This document shows, piece by piece, positions 8,144 to 17,029 of a DNA stretch of 39,428 nucleotides (the first letter of the stretch is position 1; each line of letters starts with the position of its first letter). The notes under the pieces were generated by a model. It was not told the origin of the DNA. It searched no databases and was given only the letters and a program-made list of their open reading frames with translations. The stretch covers positions 1 to 39,428 of the forward strand of contig NZ_JALAGT010000205.1 in the NCBI RefSeq assembly GCF_022712295.1. Direction: 5' to 3'. Source of the stretch: Galactobacter sp. GTDB taxonomy: Bacteria; Actinomycetota; Actinomycetes; Actinomycetales; Micrococcaceae. A program made the position numbers and the translations under genes.

Positions 8144-8637
8144 TGGACATCACCGTGGTCAAGGGAGACATCACCGCCCAGAACGTCGACGCGATCGTCA
8201 ATGCGGCCAATAACGGCATGCGCGGTGGTGGCGGCGTGGACGGGGCCATCCATGCTGCCGGTGGCCCCGCCGTTCTGGCCGACTGCATCGCGCGCTTCCC
8301 CAACGGACTGGCCACGGGCGATGCCGGCTGGACCACTGCGGGCGAACTTCCGGCGGACTGGGTGATCCACACCGTGGGTCCCAACTACGCGGCGGGGCAG
8401 CGCGACCGGAGCCTCTTGCTGTCCTGTTATCGCAGATGTCTCGAGGTTGCGGACGAACTCGGCGTGCGCAGCATCGCCTTCCCCTTGATCAGCGCCGGGG
8501 TCTACGCCTGGCCGTTGGAGGACGCCGTGGATGCGGCCGTCTCCACGCTGGAGACGACGAGCACGCGCGTGCGAGAGTCCAGGATCGTCGCCTTCAGCGA
8601 CCGCGACTTCCGGGCCGTACGTGCCCGCCTCGGCTGA
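8143..8637 (+). CDS. Macrodomain protein, probable ADP-ribose (O-acetyl-ADP-ribose) hydrolase
   Basis: The 164-residue protein is a single macrodomain. It shows the ADP-ribose-binding motif NAANNGMRGGGGVDGAIHAAGG near residues 20-42, the central VIHTVGP strand, and the second phosphate loop FPLISAGVYAWP. Bacterial members of this YmdB-like class remove acetyl or ADP-ribosyl groups from ADP-ribose adducts in the cytoplasm. No ADP-ribosyltransferase, sirtuin or toxin partner is nearby, so this looks like a free-standing housekeeping or repair enzyme. It converges on the aldehyde dehydrogenase gene across a shared terminator. Confidence 0.88.
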   Translation: MDITVVKGDITAQNVDAIVNAANNGMRGGGGVDGAIHAAGGPAVLADCIARFPNGLATGDAGWTTAGELPADWVIHTVGPNYAAGQRDRSLLLSCYRRCLEVADELGVRSIAFPLISAGVYAWPLEDAVDAAVSTLETTSTRVRESRIVAFSDRDFRAVRARLG

Positions 8638-8699
8638 GAGCCGCAACGGAGCCCAGTCCGCGGGACGCGGACGGGGCTCCGGCCCAGGGCCCACGGCGC

Positions 8700-8750
8700 A
8701 AGGCGACAATGCCCGACGACGCGAGTTGCGTCGTCGGGCATTGTCGCCTT
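8700..8750. terminator. Bidirectional terminator with a perfect 23-bp stem
   Basis: Bases 8700-8722 are perfectly complementary to 8728-8750 around a GAGTT loop. The hairpin sits between the convergent macrodomain (+) and aldehyde dehydrogenase (-) genes and serves both strands. Neither side has a T-run. Confidence 0.8.
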
Positions 8751-8762
8751 GAGTGGCGTCCC

Positions 8763-10139
8763 CTACTTGGAGACGAAGTGCAGGCGCTTGTTCACGAACT
8801 CACCCATGCCGATGGGGCCCATCTCGCGGCCGAAGCCGGAGCGCTTCACACCGCCGAACGGGATCTCGGCGGCCTCCGCGGCGATGATGTTCACGTGGGT
8901 CATGCCGACCTCCAGCTTGGAGGCCACGGCCTCGGCGCGAGCGGTGTCGGTGGAGAACACGGAGCCGCCCAGGCCCAGATCGCAGTCGTTGGCGAGCTCG
9001 AGCGCCTCGGCATCGGAGGCCACCTTGTAGACCGTGGCGACGGGGCCGAAGATCTCCTGGCGGTAGGACTCGGAATCACGGGGAACGTCAACCAGCACCG
9101 TGGGCGCGTAGTAAGCGGCCGGACCCTCGGAGAGTTCGCCGCCCACGAGCACGCGGCCGCCCTCCTCGACGGCCTTCTTCACCTGAGCGTCCACGGTTTC
9201 GGCCGCGGCGCGAGAGGACAGCGGCACGTACTGGCCGTCCTGCAGGTCCAGCTGATCGCCGGGGGTCAGGCCGGTGCCGAGCTTGACCAGCTCCTCCACG
9301 AATTCGTCGTAGATGTCATCCATGACGATCAGGCGCTTGTTGGAGTTGCAGACCTGGCCCGCGTTGTAGACGCGGAAGTCCCAGGCGTCCTTGGCCACGG
9401 CGGCGACGTCGTCGGCGTCCAGGACCACCATGGGGTCGATGCCGCCGAGCTCCAGCACGGCCTTCTTCAGGTTGGCTCCGGCCTGAGCGCCGATGATGGC
9501 GCCTGCCCGCTCGGAACCGGTCAGGGAGACGCCCTGAACGCGAGGGTCCGCCACGATGGTGGCGATCTGATCGTGGTTCGCGTAGAGCGCCTGGTAGCCG
9601 CCCACGGGGACGCCGGCCTGGACCATGATGTCCTCGATCAGCTGCGCGGAACGGCCGCAGACGTCGGCGTGCTTGAGCAGGATGGTGTTGCCAAGCACCA
9701 GGTTCGGGGCCGCGAAACGCGCCACCTGGTAGTAGGGGAAGTTCCAAGGCATGACGCCCAGCAGCGCGCCGATGGGCAGCGCCTCGATGCGGGCCACGCC
9801 GGGAATGGTGGAGGGGATCTGGTAGTCGCCTGCCAGGCTGGGGCCGTGCACACCGTAGTAATCGATGATGTCGGCGGCGAACTGGACCTCTTCCAGGGAC
9901 TCCTGGACGGACTTGCCCATCTCGGTGGCGATGGTGCGGGCCAACTCGTCGGCACGCTCCACGAAGATCTCCGCGACGCGGCGGACAACGGCGGCACGCT
10001 CCTGGATGTCACGGTCCTTCCACTCCACGTACACGGAGTGGGCTGCTGCGAGGGCATCCTCGATCTGAGCGTCGGTGGCCTCAGGGAAGGTCTCCACGAC
10101 CTCACCGGTGGCGGGGTTCTGGACTCTGTACTTGGACAT
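8763..10139 (-). CDS. NAD(P)-dependent aldehyde dehydrogenase, succinate-semialdehyde dehydrogenase-like
   Basis: The 458-residue ALDH-superfamily enzyme oxidises an aldehyde to the acid. Signatures include MPWNFPYYQ in the cofactor domain, the general-base motif LELGGIDP, and the nucleophilic cysteine in NAGQVCNSNKR. The closest type by eye is the GabD1/Sad semialdehyde dehydrogenase class. The usual LELGGSDP serine is isoleucine here, so substrate preference may differ. GAGGAG precedes the ATG. It is the last gene after the alcohol dehydrogenase (70-nt gap, same strand), so the pair can oxidise an alcohol to an acid in two steps. Confidence 0.9.
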   Translation of the reverse strand: MSKYRVQNPATGEVVETFPEATDAQIEDALAAAHSVYVEWKDRDIQERAAVVRRVAEIFVERADELARTIATEMGKSVQESLEEVQFAADIIDYYGVHGPSLAGDYQIPSTIPGVARIEALPIGALLGVMPWNFPYYQVARFAAPNLVLGNTILLKHADVCGRSAQLIEDIMVQAGVPVGGYQALYANHDQIATIVADPRVQGVSLTGSERAGAIIGAQAGANLKKAVLELGGIDPMVVLDADDVAAVAKDAWDFRVYNAGQVCNSNKRLIVMDDIYDEFVEELVKLGTGLTPGDQLDLQDGQYVPLSSRAAAETVDAQVKKAVEEGGRVLVGGELSEGPAAYYAPTVLVDVPRDSESYRQEIFGPVATVYKVASDAEALELANDCDLGLGGSVFSTDTARAEAVASKLEVGMTHVNIIAAEAAEIPFGGVKRSGFGREMGPIGMGEFVNKRLHFVSK

Positions 10140-10209
10140 GGTGACTTCGCTCCTCTTGATGCACTTTGGCCCACGCGGCGGCTGCTCGCCGGATCGACCA
10201 GATTCGTTG

Positions 10210-11328
10210 CTAGTATTCGATCACACTACGGATTCCGTTGCCAACACGCATCTCGTCGAATGATTCGTTCACTTGGTCGAGGTCAATCCGGTTGGTGATC
10301 ATCGAGTCCAAATCGACTTTTCCCTCCATGTAGAGGTCAAGAATCCGAGGGAAATCGATCACCTGCCGACTGGAGCCGTAATTGGAGCCGATCAGCTTCT
10401 TCTCCTGATCACTCATGACGAACGGATCGATACTGATTTTCACACCGTCCGCAACCTGCCCGACCACGACGGCGGTACCGCCACGACGGATGGCCTCGTA
10501 AGCCTGCTCGATGGTCCGTGGCAGTCCGATCGCTTCGAAGGCATAATCCACACCTGGGCCGCCGGTGATGTCGCGGACGGCCTGAACCAGGTCCCGTTCC
10601 TTGGAGTTCACGGTGTCAGTGGCACCGAACTTCCGTCCGAGCTCCAGTTTCTCCTCGCTCACGTCAGCCACGATGATCTGCCGCGCGCCGGCCAGCCGGG
10701 CACCCTGCACCACGTTCAGGCCGACACCACCGCAGCCGACCACGAGCACGGTACTCCCGGCCTCCATCCGAGCGGTATTGATCACTGCACCGATCCCGGT
10801 CGTTACAGCACACCCCACTAACGCGGCCTGTGCCAACGGCGCATCCTCACGCACCTTGACGACTGCGGTGGACGGCACCATGGCGTGATCAGCGAAGGTC
10901 CCTGCCCCGAGGAAACTCTTGACCGGCGTCTCACCATCGCGGAGCCGGGTCTTCCCGTCGGCCAGAACGTGCCGGTAGGCGGTCTCGTTGGCAACTTCGC
11001 AGAGTACCGGGCGGCCCGCCGCACAGTACTCGCACCGACCACACGAGGGAGTCCAGGAGAGGATAACATGGTCACCGGGCTGTACGTTATCCACGCCGCG
11101 GCCCACCCTCTGGACCACACCTGCACCCTCATGTCCCAGCACCAGCGGCGCCGGGGTGTCCCACTCGCCGTCCAAAGCGTGAAGATCACTATGGCATACA
11201 CCCGAGGCGACCATCTGCACCAGAACCTCTCCGTCCCCCGGCTCAGCAGGAAGCTGCAGAGTCTTGATATCGAGAGGTTCGTTGGGACCCGTGAAGACCG
11301 CCGCGCGGACCGGGATGGTGTTGGTCAT
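10210..11328 (-). CDS. Zinc-dependent alcohol dehydrogenase (class III-like MDR)
   Basis: The 372-residue medium-chain dehydrogenase has the catalytic-zinc motif GVCHSDLH, the GHEGAG box and the four-cysteine structural-zinc loop CGRCEYCAAGRPVLC. The NAD-binding motif is VVGCGGVGLNVVQGA. It interconverts an alcohol and an aldehyde with NAD(H). The start is well supported by AAGGAG four bases before the ATG. Its position between the permease/unknown pair and the aldehyde dehydrogenase suggests it produces the aldehyde used by the next enzyme. Formaldehyde/thiol-adduct activity is an alternative, but no mycothiol-linked genes are seen here. Confidence 0.9.
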   Translation of the reverse strand: MTNTIPVRAAVFTGPNEPLDIKTLQLPAEPGDGEVLVQMVASGVCHSDLHALDGEWDTPAPLVLGHEGAGVVQRVGRGVDNVQPGDHVILSWTPSCGRCEYCAAGRPVLCEVANETAYRHVLADGKTRLRDGETPVKSFLGAGTFADHAMVPSTAVVKVREDAPLAQAALVGCAVTTGIGAVINTARMEAGSTVLVVGCGGVGLNVVQGARLAGARQIIVADVSEEKLELGRKFGATDTVNSKERDLVQAVRDITGGPGVDYAFEAIGLPRTIEQAYEAIRRGGTAVVVGQVADGVKISIDPFVMSDQEKKLIGSNYGSSRQVIDFPRILDLYMEGKVDLDSMITNRIDLDQVNESFDEMRVGNGIRSVIEY

Positions 11329-11413
11329 GATGCTCCTTCGAAAGACGATTCAGGTGGGGACGAACCCCAGGTTCAAGGTGAGAATTTGCGGATCCGACGA
11401 CCGAACCCTGGAG

Positions 11414-11980
11414 TCACGGCGACAGTTGCGATGCGGCGAGACGGTTGATCCGGCGAAACAGGTCCTGGATCCGACCAATCTCTCCGGGCGGGAACGCGAT
11501 GGTCTTGAAGACCGGCGGCAGCAGCACCCAGACGAAGGCACCACCCATGGGCGTCAGCGTCAGCCGGACCCCGCCTTCATGACGGGTGGTCCGTGCGTTG
11601 AGTATGTCAATCCCGCGGAAGTCGTCGGCGATCACGTCATTGAGCTGTCCTGCTGCCCTACGCGACAGCTCGGAGGTCCCACCGAAACGGGGGCCCTGGC
11701 CTCCCGCATAGCTCAATTTCAGCCCCGGCGGCAGTCCGTCCAGAGGCAGGTCCAGGGAGATCTCCAGGTTGTACACCCTGGAGAGAAGGTAGTTGTTGTG
11801 GGCGTAATTCAGCGTGAGGTCCAGTCCGTGATCGGTGGTGACGACTACAGAAGTCGTCCCCTGCTTACGCACCCGACCCAGAAGCTTCGCTACGGAGAAC
11901 AACGATGCTCGCGCACGATTCACCACCGGGCCATCGGACTCCAGCGGATTCTTGTTCTTGCTGCGACGCAAAGACCTCAC
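11414..11980 (-). CDS. Conserved-looking protein of unknown function coupled to the permease
   Basis: The 188-residue protein has a basic N-terminus, a central LDLTLNYAHNNYLLSRVYNLEISLDLPLDGLPPG segment and a C-terminal hydrophobic stretch GGAFVWVLLPPVF that is too short and polar-flanked to be a clear membrane anchor. There is no signal peptide. It may belong to the DUF3156 family, but this is from memory only. It starts at a GTG that overlaps the permease stop (GTGA, 11977-11980), with AGGAGG just upstream inside the permease gene. Tight coupling implies a role in transport or in the first catabolic step. No function can be assigned. Confidence 0.7.
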   Translation of the reverse strand: MRSLRRSKNKNPLESDGPVVNRARASLFSVAKLLGRVRKQGTTSVVVTTDHGLDLTLNYAHNNYLLSRVYNLEISLDLPLDGLPPGLKLSYAGGQGPRFGGTSELSRRAAGQLNDVIADDFRGIDILNARTTRHEGGVRLTLTPMGGAFVWVLLPPVFKTIAFPPGEIGRIQDLFRRINRLAASQLSP

Positions 11981-13419
11981 TTCTCCGTCCCCTCCTGTGC
12001 GACGTGCGTCAGCCCCGAATCGAAGTGTTCGTCCGGGTCCACTCCCTCCGACCGGCGCACGATATTCTCCTGGGTGTATTCCAGTTCAGAGGGCTTGAAC
12101 AGTGGTAGCTTCTGGTGTCGCAGCCACACCACACCGAACACGACGATGGCAGCCACGATGACGCCGGCCACACCCCAGATGACCAAGCGCTGCTCCATGT
12201 CGGGGACGATGAACACGATCAGGTAGATGCAGGAGAGAATCCCGAGAATCTGAGGAAGCGGAAACAGAGGCGTCTTGAAAGGTCTCCGCGCCTTGGGGTA
12301 CTTCCTGCGCAGGATGATCACGTCCAGCTGCGCGATGATGTAGCTGAGCAGCCACGTGGTGCAGGCGATGCTGACCAGGTTCAGGATCAGGTCAATGCCT
12401 CCTTGAACCAGGCTCGAGTACAGCAGCACCACGCCCATACATGCTGCGGTGACGAGCATGCCCGCCCATGGGACACGAGATCGGCGACTTACACGCGCAA
12501 ACCAACGCGGGAGCAGCCCCTCATTGGCCATCCCGTAGAGCATGCGAGGGATGGCGGCCAGGTACGAGTTGCCGGTGGAGAACGACGCGAAGATCGTCAC
12601 TAGCGTCATGATGAGGCCACCGACCGGTCCGAAGATGGCGGCCGCTCCGACGACGTGTGGGATCGAGGAGGAAGCCATCTCATCGAGATCGGCGAAGTGG
12701 GTTGCGCCCCACCCGAAGAGCATGTCCACTGCGAAGATGGAACACACGCCGACGATCATCGCCAGCGGGATGTTCTTCCAGGGCTTCTTGATCTCCTCGG
12801 CCAGCGGAGCCACGAACTCCATACCGATGTAGAGCCAGATGGCCACGGACCCCATCGAGGCCAGGGACCCCCAGCTGGTGTTCAGGGTCGGGTTGTCCAC
12901 CGGGGTCTCCCCAGTGAATCCCAACACGCCCGCCAGACCCATGACGGCGAGAATTCCCATCATGCCGATCACCACCGGAATCTGGATTCGGGCGAAGATG
13001 TCCACGCCGGACAGATTGAGGACCAGCAGTACGAGCAGCAGGATCACGGAGAACAACGCGGCAGGGAAATTGGTGAGGGACTCGAAGGAATCCCCCGCAA
13101 CCATGAGCTGTGTGCCTCCGTCGGCGGAAACCAGCACAAGGTAACCGCCCAGAACGGCGACGATCGCCATGAGCCTGCCCATCGCCGGCATCGTGTACTC
13201 GCCGACCATTCCTCCGCCGGGCATCATCGATGCCAACTCGCCATAGGAAATCGCAACCATGACGATAATGACCAGGCCGACGAGAGCCGGGATGGCGAAG
13301 GCCACGCCACCTGTACCGAACCCGTTACCGAGGGAGACCATGGCGGTACCCGACACCACCAAACCCGTCGATGCGGCGTAAGCCGCACCGAACCCCAGGC
13401 TTCTTTTCAATTTCGGCAT
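11977..13419 (-). CDS. APC-superfamily amino acid/amine permease
   Basis: The 480-residue protein has about twelve hydrophobic segments and the APC hallmarks. These are a TM1 glycine-rich break (VVSGTAMVSLGNGFGTGG), the TM2 motif YGELASMMPGGGMVGEYTMPAMG, and a TM6 region WLYIGMEFVAPLAEEIKKPWKNIP. It should import an amino acid, amine or amino alcohol by cation symport or exchange. AAAGG lies before the ATG. The 200-bp gap to the upstream PucR gene presumably carries its promoter. The downstream unknown gene overlaps it, and two dehydrogenases follow, so the substrate is probably oxidised by them. Confidence 0.9.
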   Translation of the reverse strand: MPKLKRSLGFGAAYAASTGLVVSGTAMVSLGNGFGTGGVAFAIPALVGLVIIVMVAISYGELASMMPGGGMVGEYTMPAMGRLMAIVAVLGGYLVLVSADGGTQLMVAGDSFESLTNFPAALFSVILLLVLLVLNLSGVDIFARIQIPVVIGMMGILAVMGLAGVLGFTGETPVDNPTLNTSWGSLASMGSVAIWLYIGMEFVAPLAEEIKKPWKNIPLAMIVGVCSIFAVDMLFGWGATHFADLDEMASSSIPHVVGAAAIFGPVGGLIMTLVTIFASFSTGNSYLAAIPRMLYGMANEGLLPRWFARVSRRSRVPWAGMLVTAACMGVVLLYSSLVQGGIDLILNLVSIACTTWLLSYIIAQLDVIILRRKYPKARRPFKTPLFPLPQILGILSCIYLIVFIVPDMEQRLVIWGVAGVIVAAIVVFGVVWLRHQKLPLFKPSELEYTQENIVRRSEGVDPDEHFDSGLTHVAQEGTEK

Positions 13420-13619
13420 CCCGAACCTTTCGCCAACAAGTTGTGCAGATGCCAGCTTGGTTCATGCGTGACCGTCAACACAGTAGACGTTCCGTCCCAG
13501 TTCAAGATTCAAACAGACACATCGTTAACAAACATCGACAGATCGCTTGACCGAAATGTCCAAGCATGCATCTCACAGCAGACAAACTGTCCTCCGGTAT
13601 GCCGTTGGGACAAGCCTCG

Positions 13620-15242
13620 TCAGGAGGGTAGGTAGCGCAGCGCGAGTCCCAATTCGATCTGTACGTCGAAATCCTCGAGATCCATGTCCACCAGCTCGGC
13701 TATCTGACGGATCCGATTCTCCAGGGTGTGGCGGTGCACGCCGAGCTCTCTGGAGGCGGGAGCGACCCTTCCATGATGTCGCAGCCACGTACGCAACGTG
13801 CGGATCAGATCGCCATGACCCACCGCGTCGTTCTCCACCAGTGGAGCCAATGAACGGCGAGCCACGTGCGCTGCATCCGAAGCATCAATCAGGTCCGTGA
13901 CACCATTTCGCCAGATCTCGGTGAACGACATCGCACGGTCCGCCCCATGGCGTAGACCGACTTCCGCTGCACGTCTGGCTTCCTCCAATGCATGGGCAAG
14001 CCCTTCCCACGAGGCACAACTGGACCTACCGATAGCTAAGTCGTAGGTTGCCAATGCATTCACCACCGGATCCGCATCGGCATCATGCGCCACGACGGCG
14101 ATATCTCCGCGGTACGGGGCGAAGAATATTGGGCACGAGACCTCGGTTTGCAGTGCTTCGATGGACCGAAGGTGCTGGGCCATGTCCGCCTTCATCGGGA
14201 TACCAACCAGAACAGTCAGCGGCAAAGCCGGCAGAGACCCCCACAGCCGTTCCATGATGTGACCCGTCACCGACACATTGCCGGAGAGGATCAGTTGCAG
14301 CAATGCCTCCCTCAAGGTCGAGTACATCCGAGAGAGCACCTGGTTCTGTTCGAGCGAGACACTCACCAGGGCAAGGACGCTGGAAAGGACGTTGCGCGAG
14401 ACGTCATCGAAACCCTTGCTCAACGTCAGGACCAGGACGCCAGTGATGCTCCCGGGTTCTCCCAACAACTGCAGAATCACCTCGGTGCTGCCCACCACAA
14501 CGGACCGGAAGCGCTGCTCAGCAGACAGGGACTCCTTCACAACATCTGCGAGGCCCGAAGGGGTCTCCACCACGGTTCCGGGAGCGTCGACGCGCGTCAC
14601 CGCATGGCCCAGCGGGTCGTAAAGCGCGACACCGCAGCCGAGCTGCCTGCCGGTCTCGCGAAGGGTTGCATTGAGACCATCACGGCGAGTGGCAGCATTG
14701 GCGATGGCCTTCTGCGCCCGAAGAGATCTGGATGTCCTGGCGGAGTCGTCGCGCTGCATGACCAGCGCGGCCTCTTGGAGAAGGTCCATGAAGGAGATCT
14801 CGTATGGCACGTCGAACAGGATCAGCCCATAGCGGCGGCAGGCACGCGTCAGCTCCGCCGCCACTCCGCGATGAACCACGTCAGACCCGAAACCGATCGC
14901 GATGACACCGTGGGCAGCCACCAGCCTGACATAGTCGTCGTAAATGCGCTGCAATCGTTCGGCTGGGACGTGTTCTTCGGCGACCGAGCTGGTCGCAGCT
15001 TCCGTCACCGGAAACTGCCAGCCCAGAGTCAGAATGACTTCTGCGGGTCCGAGAAAGGGTGTCGGATCGATCATGTCGGTGGCGTGCAACCACGCGAACT
15101 CCCTGTCCAGCGCCGGAACTCCCGTACGCTCTTCGTCCTCTATGTCCGTCGAGGAATCGGAAACTGGGCTATCTGCCTCGCCAACCACGAGTCGGAGGTG
15201 GAGGGATGGGTTCTGGAGGAGTCTGCGCAGAGAGAGGGACAC
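13620..15242 (-). CDS. PucR-family transcriptional regulator
   Basis: The 540-residue protein has the three-part PucR/CdaR layout. The N-terminal PucR ligand domain begins LRRLLQNPSLHLRLVVGE, and a long middle region follows. The C-terminal helix-turn-helix ends the protein (TWLRHHGRVAPASRELGVHRHTLENRIRQIA). Such regulators respond to purine, amino-acid or polyamine catabolites, usually controlling neighbouring transport and catabolic genes; here the permease unit on the same strand is the obvious target. The start is a GTG with no strong ribosome binding site. Only 44 bp separate it from the stop of the upstream phosphoglycerol transferase gene, so its promoter may lie inside that gene. Confidence 0.9.
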   Translation of the reverse strand: MSLSLRRLLQNPSLHLRLVVGEADSPVSDSSTDIEDEERTGVPALDREFAWLHATDMIDPTPFLGPAEVILTLGWQFPVTEAATSSVAEEHVPAERLQRIYDDYVRLVAAHGVIAIGFGSDVVHRGVAAELTRACRRYGLILFDVPYEISFMDLLQEAALVMQRDDSARTSRSLRAQKAIANAATRRDGLNATLRETGRQLGCGVALYDPLGHAVTRVDAPGTVVETPSGLADVVKESLSAEQRFRSVVVGSTEVILQLLGEPGSITGVLVLTLSKGFDDVSRNVLSSVLALVSVSLEQNQVLSRMYSTLREALLQLILSGNVSVTGHIMERLWGSLPALPLTVLVGIPMKADMAQHLRSIEALQTEVSCPIFFAPYRGDIAVVAHDADADPVVNALATYDLAIGRSSCASWEGLAHALEEARRAAEVGLRHGADRAMSFTEIWRNGVTDLIDASDAAHVARRSLAPLVENDAVGHGDLIRTLRTWLRHHGRVAPASRELGVHRHTLENRIRQIAELVDMDLEDFDVQIELGLALRYLPS

Positions 15243-15286
15243 GCCAACCAGTATGAACTCCGCACAGCGTCAGCGGCGAGTGGGGT

Positions 15287-16861
15287 TCAGTCCGAGCCCT
15301 CATCCGTATCCTGTCCGCCCCAAGCCCGCTGGTAGAACTCCTTGGACCTGGAGTCCAACACGCTCTTGTACGTCTCCGGCTTCAACGACTGTGCGGAGTC
15401 CTTGGGCAGCGTCGGCGAGAACACCGAGACGCCGAGTCCGGCCTGACGGTCCTTCAGCTGCACCCCAGCGGCGTCCAGAATGGTCGGGAACAGGTTGAGC
15501 TGATCGGCTCCCTCACGCACCTGCAACTGCTCGCGGTCCTGGCCTGCCACCCAGATGCGGTTGAAGATGGAACGGTTCGGGTTCTCGTCCAGCTCCTCGT
15601 GGAACTTGTCCGTGACTCCCATGTGCTTCAGATGGTCTCCCATGATCACCACGGAGGTGTCCTCGAGATAACCCTGCTTGTCCATGTAGTCCACGAAGTC
15701 CGCCACCTGCTGTACGGAACACTCGAACACTGAGGTCAGCGCCTCCTCGGTGTCCACGTCGCAGTAGTCGTAGATGTGCACCGGCTCGTGGGTGTCCAAC
15801 GTGAGCATGGAGAGATTGAACGGCTGCCCGGTCTTCTGCGCCTTGGCGTGGAGGCGATCGACCTCGTCCCGCGCGTTGGCCATGAGGCGCTTGTCGCTCA
15901 GGCCCCAATCGGAGCGGTACTGGTCTGCTGGCTCGCCCTTGTTGCGCCACGTCTCCAGGTCGTACTCGATGTCGTAGCCATGATCGTGGAGATAGGTCCC
16001 CTTACCCGCAAACGCGCCCTTGGCCCCGCCCATGAACACGTTGTCATAGCCCTGGCCCTTGAGCACGTTGCCGAGGCAGACCTGTGAGCCTAGGTAGGTC
16101 TCCACGCCGTCCACCTTGTTCATCCCGACCTGCCCGGTCAGGGTGCCGTTGGACTTCAGGGGGATGCCGCACTGGGTGGAGACGATGCCTGCCATGGTCC
16201 AGCCGCCACCCTCGTACTGTTGGAAGTTCTCGATGCTCTTCCAACCATCGTCCAAGGCGGCCGACTTCTCCAGCGGCTTGAACGGGTCCTTCTCGAACAA
16301 CGTGGTGTCCGAGAGCGTGGCCTCGCCGGACTCGATGTAGATCAGCACCAGATTCTTGTGCTCGTCCTTCGCAGCGGCGTTGGTGACCTCGGGCGCCCGA
16401 TAGTAGTCGGTGATGTCGTACTCGGAGTTGGCGGACTTCACGTACTGCCCCACCCGTACGGTGGAGACAAAGGCCGTGGCCCCACCCACCACCACCAGCG
16501 CCACGAGCACGCCGCTGAGGGAGCGCCGCCAGACGGAGGGGCGACGAGGTTGCGTTGCCCCGGCCGTGCGCTCGCGCCTGCGACGCCGCCGGAAGCGGAG
16601 GAACCAGATGCCCAAGGTGATCAGGATGGGAAGCAGACCGAATCCCAGGACCGCGATCCACACCACGAGCCCACCACCACCGTCCGCGTTGATGGTCACG
16701 ATGTTCAGCATCATCTGGTCAACGGAGCTGTCCCCCCACATCAACCGGATGCCGATCCCCGCCAGCAGCAACGTGATGCCGACCCAGAGCGCGATGTAGA
16801 CCAGCACGATGCCGACCACTCTGGCCGCTCGCCCCACTCTGCTCGTCGCCTCTGAACTCAC
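15287..16861 (-). CDS. Membrane phosphoglycerol transferase, LTA-synthase/OpgB-like sulfatase fold (paralogue 1)
   Basis: The 524-residue protein has three N-terminal membrane segments, a basic loop (FRRRRRRER), then an extracellular alkaline-phosphatase/sulfatase domain. Family residues visible are E in IYIESGEA, the catalytic-threonine motif GGWTMAGIVSTQCGIPL, H in LTLDTHEP and the metal pair in VIMGDHLKH. The WT-AG...QCGIP signature resembles E. coli OpgB more than staphylococcal LtaS. It probably transfers phosphoglycerol from a membrane lipid to a surface polymer. The start is chosen at the GTG preceded by AGGTGA; an upstream GTG at 16870 would overlap that site. A paralogue lies at 21522-23231. 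Confidence 0.87.
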   Translation of the reverse strand: MSSEATSRVGRAARVVGIVLVYIALWVGITLLLAGIGIRLMWGDSSVDQMMLNIVTINADGGGGLVVWIAVLGFGLLPILITLGIWFLRFRRRRRRERTAGATQPRRPSVWRRSLSGVLVALVVVGGATAFVSTVRVGQYVKSANSEYDITDYYRAPEVTNAAAKDEHKNLVLIYIESGEATLSDTTLFEKDPFKPLEKSAALDDGWKSIENFQQYEGGGWTMAGIVSTQCGIPLKSNGTLTGQVGMNKVDGVETYLGSQVCLGNVLKGQGYDNVFMGGAKGAFAGKGTYLHDHGYDIEYDLETWRNKGEPADQYRSDWGLSDKRLMANARDEVDRLHAKAQKTGQPFNLSMLTLDTHEPVHIYDYCDVDTEEALTSVFECSVQQVADFVDYMDKQGYLEDTSVVIMGDHLKHMGVTDKFHEELDENPNRSIFNRIWVAGQDREQLQVREGADQLNLFPTILDAAGVQLKDRQAGLGVSVFSPTLPKDSAQSLKPETYKSVLDSRSKEFYQRAWGGQDTDEGSD

Positions 16862-16990
16862 CCGCGTCACCTCACGTGTCTCTCAACCGCGCCCGGGATC
16901 CCCGGATGCACATCCTTGACATCTTAATTCATTGCTTCGGGATGGCCTGGGAGGGATAGGTCACGCTCGGGATCCGGCCGACGGCTCGCA

Positions 16991-17029
16991 GCCGTGGTTC
17001 AGGGCCGTGGTTCAGAGCCGTGACTCAGA
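16991..17029. repeat. Three 13-bp tandem repeats at the 3' end of the TetR gene
   Basis: The units are GCCGTGGTTCAGG (16991-17003), GCCGTGGTTCAGA (17004-17016) and GCCGTGACTCAGA (17017-17029). On the minus strand each contains TGA, and the first is the TetR stop codon. Because 13 is not a multiple of 3, the three stops close all three reading frames. Confidence 0.85.

Noticed and set aside
8143..8637. Macrodomain as half of a DarTG-like toxin-antitoxin system
   Set aside because: No ADP-ribosyltransferase toxin gene is adjacent on either side; the protein matches the free-standing YmdB-like class.
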